From JBBSOK01 sp965219125 (GTDB lineage Bacteria; Bacteroidota; Bacteroidia; Flavobacteriales; Flavobacteriaceae): DNA of 64,000 nt. The notes beneath the pieces are model-generated. The model did not search any database and had not been told where the DNA came from. It worked only from the letters and a program-made list of their open reading frames with translations. The DNA lies in the NCBI GenBank assembly GCA_965219125.1, contig CBDCMO010000002.1:744001-808000 (forward strand), read 5' to 3'. The position numbers were made by a program, and so were the translations under genes. This document shows, piece after piece, positions 8,663 to 16,861 of this stretch. Position 1 is the stretch's first letter, and the number at the start of each line of letters is the position of its first letter.

Positions 8663-9943
8663 TTGAACGTAGATTCGGCCTTTAAGAACAAAAGATTACG
8701 TTTCATAATATTACTAATTCTTTCTGGTGAAGCTGTTTTTATCCTGCCGTTTGTTTTGGCTCGCGTTTTTAGAGCTACAGTTCTCGATGTTTTTTCGGTA
8801 ACTAATACAGAATTAGGTTATTGTTTCTCAATTTATGGCATCGTCGCCTTATTCTCCTATCTATTTGGCGGACCACTTGCGGACAAATTTGAGCCAAGAA
8901 AATTAATGGGAAGCGCACTTATACTAACTGCAATCGGCGGTTTGATATATGCCAACAATCCAAGTTTGGTTACGCTTCAAATTTTATACGGATTTTGGGG
9001 TTTTACAACCATTTTTCTATTTTGGTCTGCAATGATAAAAGCTACCAGAATTTGGGGCGGAATTACAAATCAAGGAAAAGCTTTTGGGTTTTTAGATGGT
9101 GGCCGCGGTCTTGTTGGTGCTTTGTTTGGCCTTTTGGGTGTATATGTATTTTCATTTTTTATTGATGCGGATAATGTTGAGGTTAATTCTCTTCAGCAGA
9201 AAGAAGCATTCAATATAATTGTTTACATTTCTTCGGCCTTGGTTAGCTTAATTGGCATTATAGTTTTCTTTTTTCTGAAATTAGATGGGAAAACTGAATC
9301 CACAATTCGAGAAAAAATAACGTGGATAAATATAAAATCTGTTTTAAAATTACCATCCGTATGGCTTCTAATGGTAATTATTTTGTGTGCCTATGTTGGC
9401 TATAAAATAACCGATATATTTTCGTTATACGCAAAGGATATAATGTTATATTCTGAAGTTGACGCCGCTAAAACAGGAACATTTTTGTTGTTTATACGTC
9501 CGCTAGTTGGAGTGACGATAGGATTTTTTGCTGATAAGTCAAGAGCTTCAGTTTATTTGATTATTGGGTTTTTACTTTCAATATTTGGAGCTGTACTTTT
9601 TGCTTCTGGTTACGTTGCTGAAAATGCCGATTTGCTGTTTTTTGTAAGCATTATTGTTACAGCAGTTGGAGTATATGCCGCACGGGTACTATATTTCGCA
9701 GTTTTGCAGGAAGGTAAAATTCCGTTAACGCTAACAGGAACCGCAGTAGGAATTATTTCTTTTATAGGTTACACACCAGATATTTTTGCGGGACCGGCAA
9801 TTGGTCATTTTTTGGATAATTGGGCTGGTTTTAAAGGACATCAATATGTTTTCATTATGCTTGCTGCATTTTCGTTTATTGGTTTGATTGCTTCGGTTAT
9901 TTTTTGGAAGACTAACATTAGTAATTCCGCAGTTAAAAATTAA
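8663..9943 (+). CDS. Major facilitator superfamily transporter
   Basis: This 426-residue protein has about 12 membrane segments and the MFS loop signature between the second and third (GPLADKFEPRKLMG). The second half repeats the pattern (VGVTIGFFADKSRASVYL). The substrate cannot be read; the length and lack of extra domains fit a simple secondary carrier. The start is TTG at 8663, as no ATG lies upstream in frame and the first hydrophobic segment would otherwise be cut. It starts 59 bases after the CPBP gene on the same strand and may be co-transcribed. Confidence 0.85.
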   Translation: MNVDSAFKNKRLRFIILLILSGEAVFILPFVLARVFRATVLDVFSVTNTELGYCFSIYGIVALFSYLFGGPLADKFEPRKLMGSALILTAIGGLIYANNPSLVTLQILYGFWGFTTIFLFWSAMIKATRIWGGITNQGKAFGFLDGGRGLVGALFGLLGVYVFSFFIDADNVEVNSLQQKEAFNIIVYISSALVSLIGIIVFFFLKLDGKTESTIREKITWINIKSVLKLPSVWLLMVIILCAYVGYKITDIFSLYAKDIMLYSEVDAAKTGTFLLFIRPLVGVTIGFFADKSRASVYLIIGFLLSIFGAVLFASGYVAENADLLFFVSIIVTAVGVYAARVLYFAVLQEGKIPLTLTGTAVGIISFIGYTPDIFAGPAIGHFLDNWAGFKGHQYVFIMLAAFSFIGLIASVIFWKTNISNSAVKN

Positions 9944-10085
9944 TATGAGTAAAAAATTCTTTTACTGAAAAGTTTTTGTTTTTCAATCTTTCCATTTAAC
10001 GTTACCTTAAAACAAAAGTGCGCTTGCAATTAGTACTTTTAAAATCTTAGAAAACTCACAAATTCACAAATTCACACATAAAAAT

Positions 10086-11090
10086 ATGAAAGCAGTACAA
10101 GTACCAAAAGCGGGAGCCGATTTTAAAATAGTAGAAATTGACAAACCAACCCCAAAAGACAACGAAGTATTAATTAAAGTAGAAGCCTGCGGCATTTGCC
10201 ACAGCGACAATTTTGTAAAAGAGGGCGGTTTCCCAGAATTGGAATATCCGCGCGTTCCCGGTCACGAAGTCGTAGGTATTGTTGAAAAAGTAGGCAAAGA
10301 AGTGAAAAATTGGAAAAAAGGACAACGCGTAGGTGTAGGCTGGCACGGCGGACATTGCTTCACCTGCGAACCTTGCAGACGTGGAAACTTCATCAATTGT
10401 GAAAATGCAAAGGTCGCCGGAATTTCCTACGATGGCGGTTATGCCGAATATATGTGCGCTCCGCAGGAAGCTGTGGCAAGCATCCCAAAAGAACTATCTT
10501 CCGAAGAAGCCGCGCCACTTTTATGCGCCGGAATCACCGTTTACAACGCCATGCGAAACAGTAATATTCGTCCCGGAGATGTGGTTGCCGTTCAAGGAAT
10601 TGGTGGTTTGGGACATTTGGCAATTCAATATGCCAACAAAATGGGAATGCGAACCGTCGCCCTCTCCCACTCTGACGATAAAAAGAAGCTCGCCAAAGAC
10701 CTCGGCGCGCACCATTTTATAAATTCCAAAAAAGAGGATGCCGTAAAAGAACTTCAAAAATTGGGTGGCGCAAAATTGATTGTTGCAACAGCACCTCACG
10801 CAGATGCAATTAGCGCAGTTATTGACGGACTGGGAATTGACGGACAATTAATCTGTATCGGCGCCACGGGAGATGCAATTGAAGTTTCGCCAATGCAATT
10901 GCTTCAGCAACGAAAATCAGTTTCCGGCTGGCCCAGCGGAACCGCAATTGATAGCGAAGACACCTTAAAATTCAGTGCAATGACGGGCACAAAACCAATG
11001 ATTGAAACTTTCAAACTGGACGACGTAGAAAAAGCATTCAAAAAAATGATGGATAATAAAGCAAGGTTTCGCGTTGTATTGGTTCCATAA
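10086..11090 (+). CDS. Zinc-dependent alcohol dehydrogenase (MDR superfamily)
   Basis: This 334-residue enzyme shows the full zinc ADH layout. The catalytic zinc ligands are in CGICHSDNF and PGHEVVG. The structural zinc site has four Cys (CFTCEPCRRGNFINC). The Rossmann segment is GIGGLGHLAIQYANKMG. It should oxidise alcohols or reduce aldehydes in the cytoplasm with NAD(P). The downstream SDR gene starts 37 bases later, so the two probably form one unit. Base composition is odd: I counted 58 G+C in bases 10561-10680 against 34 in bases 9301-9420 of the preceding gene. This suggests different codon use, either from strong expression or from transfer. Confidence 0.95.
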   Translation: MKAVQVPKAGADFKIVEIDKPTPKDNEVLIKVEACGICHSDNFVKEGGFPELEYPRVPGHEVVGIVEKVGKEVKNWKKGQRVGVGWHGGHCFTCEPCRRGNFINCENAKVAGISYDGGYAEYMCAPQEAVASIPKELSSEEAAPLLCAGITVYNAMRNSNIRPGDVVAVQGIGGLGHLAIQYANKMGMRTVALSHSDDKKKLAKDLGAHHFINSKKEDAVKELQKLGGAKLIVATAPHADAISAVIDGLGIDGQLICIGATGDAIEVSPMQLLQQRKSVSGWPSGTAIDSEDTLKFSAMTGTKPMIETFKLDDVEKAFKKMMDNKARFRVVLVP

Positions 11091-11127
11091 AATATATCAT
11101 CAAAAACTTGAACACTGAATACTGAAT

Positions 11128-11886
11128 ATGTGGAATTTAAAAAATAAAAAAGCCGTCATAACCGGCGGCACAAAAGGAATAGGAAAAGCAACCGTTTTAG
11201 AATTTCTCTCACTTGGCGCGGAAGTTATTTTCACTGCTCGAAGCAAAGAAGATGTAAATGCTTTTGAAAAAGAACTTCAAAAAGACGGCCACAAAGCCTA
11301 CGGAATTGTTGGCGATATTTCAGAAAAAGGAAGTATCGAAGGCATTTTTTCCGAAGTTGAAAAACGTTGGGGAACGCTGGATATTTTGGTGAACAATGCC
11401 GGCACAAATATCCGGAAAGCTGCGGTGGAATATTCCGAAGAAGAATACCAAAAAATAATTGGCATCAACCTTACCGCTCCTTTTCTTTTAAGTAGAAAAC
11501 TATATCCATTTCTTAAAAAATCGGGAAATGCTTCAATTATAAATGTGGCTTCAGTTTCTGGTGTCATGGATACTAAAACAGGGTCGCCTTACGGAATGTC
11601 AAAAGCTGGCCTTGTTATGCAAACCAAAAACTTGGCTACGGAATGGGCAAAGGACGGTATTCGCGTAAATGCAATGTCGCCGTGGTTTACACAAACTCCA
11701 TTGACTAACGATCTTTTAAAATTGAAAGAGCGCATTGACCCCGTTTTAAAGCATACACCAATGGGCCGCATCGCGCAACCCGACGAAATGGCAAGTGTAA
11801 TCGCTTTCTTCGCGATGGATAAATCTTCTTATGTTACCGGACAAAATCTGGTAGTTGATGGCGGAATAACCAGTACAGCTATTTAA
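11128..11886 (+). CDS. Short-chain dehydrogenase/reductase (SDR)
   Basis: This 252-residue classical SDR has the cofactor motif TGGTKGIGKA near the N-terminus and the NNAG motif. The catalytic Ser lies in NVASVSG, with Tyr-x-x-x-Lys in SPYGMSKAG. The C-terminal VTGQNLVVDGG segment is typical of FabG/tropinone-reductase-like members. It probably interconverts an alcohol and a ketone with NAD(P)H. It is paired with the upstream alcohol dehydrogenase and is followed by a hairpin terminator. Substrate unknown. Confidence 0.93.
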   Translation: MWNLKNKKAVITGGTKGIGKATVLEFLSLGAEVIFTARSKEDVNAFEKELQKDGHKAYGIVGDISEKGSIEGIFSEVEKRWGTLDILVNNAGTNIRKAAVEYSEEEYQKIIGINLTAPFLLSRKLYPFLKKSGNASIINVASVSGVMDTKTGSPYGMSKAGLVMQTKNLATEWAKDGIRVNAMSPWFTQTPLTNDLLKLKERIDPVLKHTPMGRIAQPDEMASVIAFFAMDKSSYVTGQNLVVDGGITSTAI

Positions 11887-11907
11887 ACCTAAAGGATCAA
11901 ATTTTTG

Positions 11908-11947
11908 AATCCCAAATTCCAAAAAAATAATCATGGAGTTTGGGATT
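11908..11947. terminator. Bidirectional terminator between SDR and umuC
   Basis: The 13-base arms (AATCCCAAATTCC and its complement with one mismatch) surround an A-rich loop and are followed by T-tracts on the plus strand. It separates the converging SDR and umuC genes. Confidence 0.8.
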
Positions 11948-11949
11948 TT

Positions 11950-13221
11950 TTATTTAGATTTTATACACAATAATTCTTCCCATTGTGTAGTATAACGAGG
12001 ACTTCGCTCTTTTTTTATAAGTTCCCATTCATTAACGCGTGTTCCCACTAAACCTGAAGAAATTGTAGATTTCCCAAATTTTCTATTGATGGCATCAAAG
12101 GTTTTAATGAGTTTTTCATTGTTCAGTTTTGAAGGCTGATGGAACAGATTTCCCTGCACATAATCCTGCGGAATGATTCCGGTCAGGTTCACTCCTACTT
12201 TTTTATAACGATATCCAGGTTTATAAATTTCGATCAATGCTTTCCGCGCGGCAGAAATAAGTTTGAAGGTATCGTTAGTAGGAATATCTAAAGTCACCGT
12301 CCGGCTGTTTGAATATTGATTGTCCACATTGCTGTGATAATTGGTGACAATAAAAACCTGAACATAGGTAGCGCAGGATTTTTGGGCGCGAAGCACTTCA
12401 CTCACCTCGCTGATGTAATAGGCGCAGGCTTCCTCAATACGTTCCAAATCTGGTAATTTTATGCCGAAGGATTTTGCGGTGCCAATCCCTTTTTTGGGCG
12501 GTGGTTGTATTACAAATTCATTACATGGCTCGCCTCTCAATTCGCGCCACGTGCGTTCGCCCACCACAGTCATCTCTTTGCGAACCCACTGCAGCGGGGT
12601 TTCGGTGAATTGAAGCGCATTGAAAACACCTATATTTTTCAACCGTTCGGCGTGTTTTCTGCCAATGCCCCAAACATCGCCAATTTTGCACCATTTTAAT
12701 GCGGCAATTCTTTTTTCTTCGGAATCGATTACGCAGACGTGATTGTTTTCCGCAATTTTTTTTGACATTTTGTTGGCTAGTTTTGCCAGCCCTTTACTGG
12801 GCGCAATGCCTACGCCCACGGGTAATCCCGTGTTTTTGAAAATAGTGTCCTTAATTTCGTGACCGTATTTCTTCAACGAAACATTTTTCATCCCGGATAA
12901 ATCCGCAAAGGCTTCGTCAATACTATAAACTTCTACATTTGGAGAAAACGTTCCGAGAATGTTCATCACCCGTTGCGACATTTCGCCGTAGAGCGTATAA
13001 TTTGAAGAAAAAAAATTCACTTTATGGGCAATCAATTGATTTTTGATTTTGAAGACCGGCTCAAACATCGGGATGTCCGTAATGGCTTTGGCTTCTTTGT
13101 TTGCAGCAATCACGCAACCATCGTTATTGCTTAAAACCACAACGGGTTTTCCCAAAAGGTCAGGACGAAAAACCTGCTCGCAGCAAGCGTAAAAACTGTT
13201 GCAATCTACCAAGGCAATCAT
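11950..13221 (-). CDS. umuC: Y-family DNA polymerase UmuC (Pol V catalytic subunit)
   Basis: This protein of about 423 residues begins MIALVDCNSFYACCEQVF, the Y-family palm motif with the first metal-binding Asp. It then has VVLSNNDGCVIAAN and YSIDEAFADL, with the second Asp-Glu pair, followed by helix-hairpin-helix and little-finger regions. Length fits UmuC. It should perform translesion synthesis with the UmuD partner. The frame is open upstream, but the ATG at 13221 matches the family start and overlaps the end of umuD by 4 bases, which implies translational coupling. GC is visibly higher than in the surrounding genes. Confidence 0.95.
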   Translation of the reverse strand: MIALVDCNSFYACCEQVFRPDLLGKPVVVLSNNDGCVIAANKEAKAITDIPMFEPVFKIKNQLIAHKVNFFSSNYTLYGEMSQRVMNILGTFSPNVEVYSIDEAFADLSGMKNVSLKKYGHEIKDTIFKNTGLPVGVGIAPSKGLAKLANKMSKKIAENNHVCVIDSEEKRIAALKWCKIGDVWGIGRKHAERLKNIGVFNALQFTETPLQWVRKEMTVVGERTWRELRGEPCNEFVIQPPPKKGIGTAKSFGIKLPDLERIEEACAYYISEVSEVLRAQKSCATYVQVFIVTNYHSNVDNQYSNSRTVTLDIPTNDTFKLISAARKALIEIYKPGYRYKKVGVNLTGIIPQDYVQGNLFHQPSKLNNEKLIKTFDAINRKFGKSTISSGLVGTRVNEWELIKKERSPRYTTQWEELLCIKSK

Positions 13222-13586
13222 CGGGTGTAGTGGATTACATAAGTTATAATCCCCCAAACATTGATTTCTTCTTCAGAAAAACCGAATGGAATTCGCTGTA
13301 TTTTAAATTCTCCTTCTTGAATTATAAGAGCCAAAGCGTCAAAATTTCGGGAGATGGAACGATCAATAATCAATACATCTTTATCGAGAATATTATGATC
13401 TTTAAAAGCATTTCCATCAACCCGCACAAAAAATGTAGCATCCCGATTAGTAATCAATTCTTGATTCAAATCAATAGTAGGTTCCAAGTAATGAGTGGCA
13501 GGACTAGAAAAACCGGTCTGTTTTGAAACGCCGGGCTCGTGCCTGTTTTTTACTTTTGTGAGTTTGCCTGATGTAAAAATTTCCAT
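13218..13586 (-). CDS. umuD: UmuD-like protein lacking the Ser-Lys catalytic dyad
   Basis: This 122-residue protein aligns without gaps to the first ~98 residues of E. coli UmuD as I recall it. TGFSSPA at residues 24-30 matches the cleavage region (Cys24-Gly25 in E. coli), and IDLNQ and the FFV-x-x-x-G core also match. The catalytic Ser60 is Ala here (GNAF in place of GDSM) and Lys97 is Gln (GEFKIQR in place of GEFTVKK). A loop of about 17 residues near the C-terminus is missing before VWGIITYVIH. It should fold like UmuD and partner UmuC, but self-cleavage looks impossible. I re-read the codons around residue 60 and confirmed Ala. It overlaps umuC by 4 bases. Confidence 0.88.
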   Translation of the reverse strand: MEIFTSGKLTKVKNRHEPGVSKQTGFSSPATHYLEPTIDLNQELITNRDATFFVRVDGNAFKDHNILDKDVLIIDRSISRNFDALALIIQEGEFKIQRIPFGFSEEEINVWGIITYVIHYTR

Positions 13587-13590
13587 AATT

Positions 13591-13628
13591 CAAAAATAGG
13601 AATATTTCCTAATTTATGGAATATTTCC
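13591..13628 (-). promoter_or_regulatory. umuDC promoter with two GGAA-N3-TTCC palindromes
   Basis: On the minus strand a -7 box TATTTTTG (13591-13598) ends only 4 bases before the umuD ATG, which suggests a nearly leaderless transcript. Two identical palindromic elements, GGAATATTTCC at 13599-13609 and 13618-13628, sit 19 bases apart, one touching the -7 box and one at the -33 position. This is an operator-like layout for a damage-responsive or S24-type repressor, which is not encoded in the window. Confidence 0.65.
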
Positions 13629-13629
13629 A

Positions 13630-13938
13630 TTATATTTTTAAAATTATTTTTATCGGGTTTTCTTTTTGGATCTTTCCAAGTATTAAAAAAGCATAGACTA
13701 CAATACTATTTTCTTCTACTTCGTAGACCATTAAATAGGGAAAATCAATAATGAATGCTTCACGGTACGGAGGTTGTTTGGAAGGAAAAAGGAAAGGGTT
13801 TTGAAGAATAAGGCCTAAAAAGATGTCTATTTTACCCAAAAAACGTTCGCCCCAAACCGATACTTTTGGATTCGTAATATTCATATCTTCAATAAAATAA
13901 ATATTTGCTTCCTCTTTAATATGAAAAAGATATTTCAT
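13630..13938 (-). CDS. RelE/ParE-family toxin
   Basis: This 102-residue protein has the RelE/ParE pattern. An N-terminal helix pair (WGERFLGKIDIFLGLILQNP) is followed by beta strands REAFIIDFPYLMVYEVEENSIVVYAF. Family members cut mRNA on the ribosome (RelE) or poison gyrase (ParE); which applies is unknown. It lies 35 bases downstream of a small antitoxin-like gene on the same strand. It ends 1 base before the palindromes upstream of umuD. Confidence 0.75.
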   Translation of the reverse strand: MKYLFHIKEEANIYFIEDMNITNPKVSVWGERFLGKIDIFLGLILQNPFLFPSKQPPYREAFIIDFPYLMVYEVEENSIVVYAFLILGKIQKENPIKIILKI

Positions 13939-13973
13939 TTTTTAGAATTCCGAGTGTTCTTTTTTACTTCTTC

Positions 13974-14174
13974 CTAAGTTAACGAATTGCTTTCTCCGAC
14001 AAAATGTCTTTCCCTGCGTGAATTAAGTATTTCATATTGTTTTTTGGAAATAGTGATATCCGCAGTGTCGTTATTTTCATAGCTCTCAGCGAGAGCTATC
14101 ATTAACTTTAAAAGTCGTTCATCTGCTGTTTCTACAAGGTCTAAAACGCTATTTTTCAATTCTGAAATTTCCAT
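13974..14174 (-). CDS. Antitoxin partner of the RelE/ParE toxin
   Basis: This 66-residue protein starts MEISELKNSVLDLVETADERLLKLM and ends with a basic/aromatic tail ISKKQYEILNSRRERHF. This resembles the small helical antitoxins found before RelE toxins in flavobacteria. The frame is open to 14207, but the ATG at 14174 gives the family-like N-terminus. Gene order antitoxin-toxin is standard. It is divergent from sdaA. Confidence 0.65.
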   Translation of the reverse strand: MEISELKNSVLDLVETADERLLKLMIALAESYENNDTADITISKKQYEILNSRRERHFVGESNSLT

Positions 14175-14252
14175 GATTTTTGAAGTATTTATGTAAACAT
14201 ACAACACAATATCAAATATCGGAAAGGCTGTTTAAATTCTAAAACATACTAT

Positions 14253-14260
14253 TATATTTG
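14253..14260 (+). promoter_or_regulatory. -7 box (TATATTTG) of sdaA
   Basis: TATATTTG fits TAnnTTTG exactly and ends 16 bases before the sdaA ATG at 14277. The intergenic stretch is shared with the divergent antitoxin gene. Confidence 0.6.
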
Positions 14261-14276
14261 TTTAAAAGAAGTTTGA

Positions 14277-15701
14277 ATGGAAAGTATCAGTGTTTTTGAT
14301 ATGTTGAAAATAGGAGTTGGCCCTTCAAGTTCTCACACTTTGGGACCTTGGCGCGCCGCCGGAAGATGGATAGCTGAACTTAAAAAGAAAAAAATTTTTG
14401 ATGAAGTTAATGCAATTTCGGTAGATCTTTACGGTTCACTTTCTTTAACAGGCAAAGGCCACGCAACAGATCTTGCAGTTATGCTCGGTCTTTCAGGATT
14501 TGATCCGGTAACGTTTCCTATTGAAGAAATTCAAACAAAAATTGAACTGATAAACAATAATCATGTTTTAAACTTCAACGGAGAAAAGAACATTCAATTT
14601 ATTCCTAAGGAGCAGATAAATTTCAACCGAAAATTTTTAGATTTCCATCCAAACGGAATCAAATTTACAGCTATTTTAAAAGATGGCTCTAAAAAAACTT
14701 CGACGTTTTATTCAATTGGTGGTGGGTTTGTTGTGAAAAAAGAACGAAAACGTGCCAAGAAAAAGATTGAAAAATTTTCAAACTTTCCAAATAAGGTTCA
14801 TAACGGCGCCAAATTATTAGCTGCTTGCAAACTAAAGAATAAAAACATTTCTGAAATAGTGATGGAAAACGAACTTTCATTACGAACCGAAGCTGAAATT
14901 CATTCTGGTCTAAAAGCAATCTGGAGTGTAATGTTAGATTCAATGTACGTTGGCTGCCATACAGAAGGAAAATTACCCGGCGGATTAAATGTAACGCGGC
15001 GTGCTTTTGAAATGAACAAAAACCTATTGAGCGATGCAAATTACACAAATGCCGAAGAATGGGTTGCCGCCATTAGAGGCACCGAGGTAAAATTCAGGCA
15101 GATTTTAAAATGGGTTTCGTGCTTTGCCTTGGCGGTAAATGAAGTAAATGCATCTTTAGGCCGCGTTGTAACTGCGCCAACTAATGGAAGTGCGGGCGTA
15201 ATTCCGGCGGTTTTAATGTATTATATAGTAATTGAAAATCACGATGCCAATTTTGAGCACATTAAAAAATTCCTTCTAGTTTCCGCAGAAATTGGTAGTA
15301 TTTTTAAAAAAGGTGCAACCATATCTGCAGCAATGGGCGGATGCCAAGCAGAAATTGGTGTTTCATCATCAATGGCGGCTGGCGCACTTTGCGAACTTAT
15401 GGGCGGAACTCCCGAACAATCTTTAATGGCAAGCGAAATTGCAATGGAACATCATCTTGGGTTAACCTGTGACCCAATTGGCGGTCTTGTACAAATTCCT
15501 TGTATTGAGCGTAACGCAATGGGCGCGATAAAAGCAATAAACGCTTGTGAAATGGCGTTAGACAGCAATCCAAATAACGCAAAGGTATCCTTAGACAAAG
15601 TAGTTGCAACAATGTGGGAAACCGCAAAAGATATGACTTCAAAATATAAGGAAACAAGCGAGGGCGGATTGGCGGTGCAGGTTAATATGAGTGATTGCTG
15701 A
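14277..15701 (+). CDS. sdaA: L-serine ammonia-lyase (L-serine dehydratase)
   Basis: This 474-residue single-chain iron-sulfur serine dehydratase begins with ISVFDMLKIGVGPSSSHTLGPWRA, the beta-domain signature. The alpha catalytic domain contains TAPTNGSAGVIPAVL. The Cys residues that hold the 4Fe-4S cluster are in GGCQAEIG, GLTCDP and IPCIERNAMGA. It converts L-serine to pyruvate and ammonia in the cytoplasm. Length is normal. It has its own promoter and no partner gene. Confidence 0.96.
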   Translation: MESISVFDMLKIGVGPSSSHTLGPWRAAGRWIAELKKKKIFDEVNAISVDLYGSLSLTGKGHATDLAVMLGLSGFDPVTFPIEEIQTKIELINNNHVLNFNGEKNIQFIPKEQINFNRKFLDFHPNGIKFTAILKDGSKKTSTFYSIGGGFVVKKERKRAKKKIEKFSNFPNKVHNGAKLLAACKLKNKNISEIVMENELSLRTEAEIHSGLKAIWSVMLDSMYVGCHTEGKLPGGLNVTRRAFEMNKNLLSDANYTNAEEWVAAIRGTEVKFRQILKWVSCFALAVNEVNASLGRVVTAPTNGSAGVIPAVLMYYIVIENHDANFEHIKKFLLVSAEIGSIFKKGATISAAMGGCQAEIGVSSSMAAGALCELMGGTPEQSLMASEIAMEHHLGLTCDPIGGLVQIPCIERNAMGAIKAINACEMALDSNPNNAKVSLDKVVATMWETAKDMTSKYKETSEGGLAVQVNMSDC

Positions 15702-15892
15702 AGAAAGTTATCAGTTTACAGTCGCAGTTTTTTCAGTTGGCAATTGAAAGTGAATATTTTAAATTAATTATTCATCTTAGCTATAATCATCAAATTATAT
15801 AAATTTGGAATCTAACTGAATATTCAATTTACATAAAACTAAGGTTTTCACTATATCTCACCTATTTCACGATACATTCGCTTATTTTTGAA

Positions 15893-15900
15893 ATTCAAAA
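15893..15900 (+). promoter_or_regulatory. -7 box (TATTTTTG) of panB
   Basis: TATTTTTG matches TAnnTTTG and lies 31 bases before the panB ATG. The rest of the 230-base gap after sdaA is AT-rich with nothing else I can name. Confidence 0.55.
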
Positions 15901-15931
15901 GTAGTATAGTTACCAATCAATTCTCCATTAT

Positions 15932-16750
15932 ATGAGTACAGCAAAAAAGGAATATAAACGCATAACCGTCAAAACGTTGGTGGATATGAAGAAGAAAGGC
16001 GAAAAAATTTCGATGCTTACGGCGTACGACTTTACGATGGCTAAGATTGTTGATAGCGCTGGGATAGATGTTATTTTGGTTGGTGATTCTGCAAGCAACG
16101 TGATGGCTGGTCATGAAACCACGTTACCTATTACGTTGGACCAAATGATTTATCATGCCGCATCCGTAGTTAGAGCTATTGAACGTAGTTTGGTAGTGGT
16201 AGATTTACCTTTCGGAAGCTACCAAAGTGATCCAAAAGAAGCGCTTCGTTCAGCAATTAGAATTATGAAAGAAAGTGGCGGACACGCAGTAAAATTGGAA
16301 GGCGGCCGCGAGGTTAAAGAATCAATAAAACGAATTTTGAATGCCGGAATTCCGGTTATGGGCCATTTAGGTCTAACGCCACAATCAATCTATAAATTTG
16401 GAACTTACACCGTTAGAGCGAAGGAAGAAGAAGAAGCTGAAATATTAATTGAAGATGCCATACTTCTTGAAAAAATAGGATGCTTTGCAATTGTACTTGA
16501 AAAAGTTCCGGCTGCTTTGGCGAAGAAAGTTGCTGAAACTATATCTATACCCGTAATTGGTATTGGAGCCGGCAATGATTGCGATGGCCAAGTATTGGTA
16601 ACACACGATATGATTGGGATGACGTATGAATTTCAACCTCGTTTTTTACGACGTTATTTAGATTTATATTCTGAAATGACCAATGCTTTTAAAAGTTATA
16701 TTACAGATGTAAAAAGTGGCGATTTTCCTAATGAAGAAGAGCAATACTAA
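15932..16750 (+). CDS. panB: 3-Methyl-2-oxobutanoate hydroxymethyltransferase
   Basis: This 272-residue enzyme has the PanB signature LTAYDFTMAKIVDSAG, then VGDSASNVMAGHETTLPITLD split across the metal-binding segment. It ends with MGHLGLTPQS and PVIGIGAGNDCDGQVLVTHDM. It transfers a hydroxymethyl group from methylene-tetrahydrofolate to 3-methyl-2-oxobutanoate, the first step of pantothenate and coenzyme A synthesis. Length is normal. No other pan genes are nearby. Its stop codon directly abuts a 15-copy heptamer repeat. Confidence 0.98.
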   Translation: MSTAKKEYKRITVKTLVDMKKKGEKISMLTAYDFTMAKIVDSAGIDVILVGDSASNVMAGHETTLPITLDQMIYHAASVVRAIERSLVVVDLPFGSYQSDPKEALRSAIRIMKESGGHAVKLEGGREVKESIKRILNAGIPVMGHLGLTPQSIYKFGTYTVRAKEEEEAEILIEDAILLEKIGCFAIVLEKVPAALAKKVAETISIPVIGIGAGNDCDGQVLVTHDMIGMTYEFQPRFLRRYLDLYSEMTNAFKSYITDVKSGDFPNEEEQY

Positions 16751-16855
16751 TTAAGAATTAAGAATTAAGAATTAAGAATTAAGAATTAAGAATTAAGAAT
16801 TAAGAATTAAGAATTAAGAATTAAGAATTAAGAATTAAGAATTAAGAATTAAGAA
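16751..16855. repeat. Perfect tandem repeat, 15 copies of TTAAGAA
   Basis: Fifteen uninterrupted copies of the 7-base unit TTAAGAA (105 bases) begin at the first base after the panB stop. The unit contains TAA and 7 is not a multiple of 3, so all frames are closed within it. Such perfect simple repeats are prone to slippage. It ends 6 bases before the open frame of the RluA-type gene. Confidence 0.97.
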
Positions 16856-16861
16856 AAATAA

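Noticed and set aside
13101..13526. 141-codon plus-strand open frame over umuC/umuD
   Set aside because: It lies entirely antisense to two well-supported genes with family motifs, and its own translation shows no domain or signal.
16751..16855. The heptamer array as a CRISPR
   Set aside because: There are no spacers; the units are directly joined and identical.
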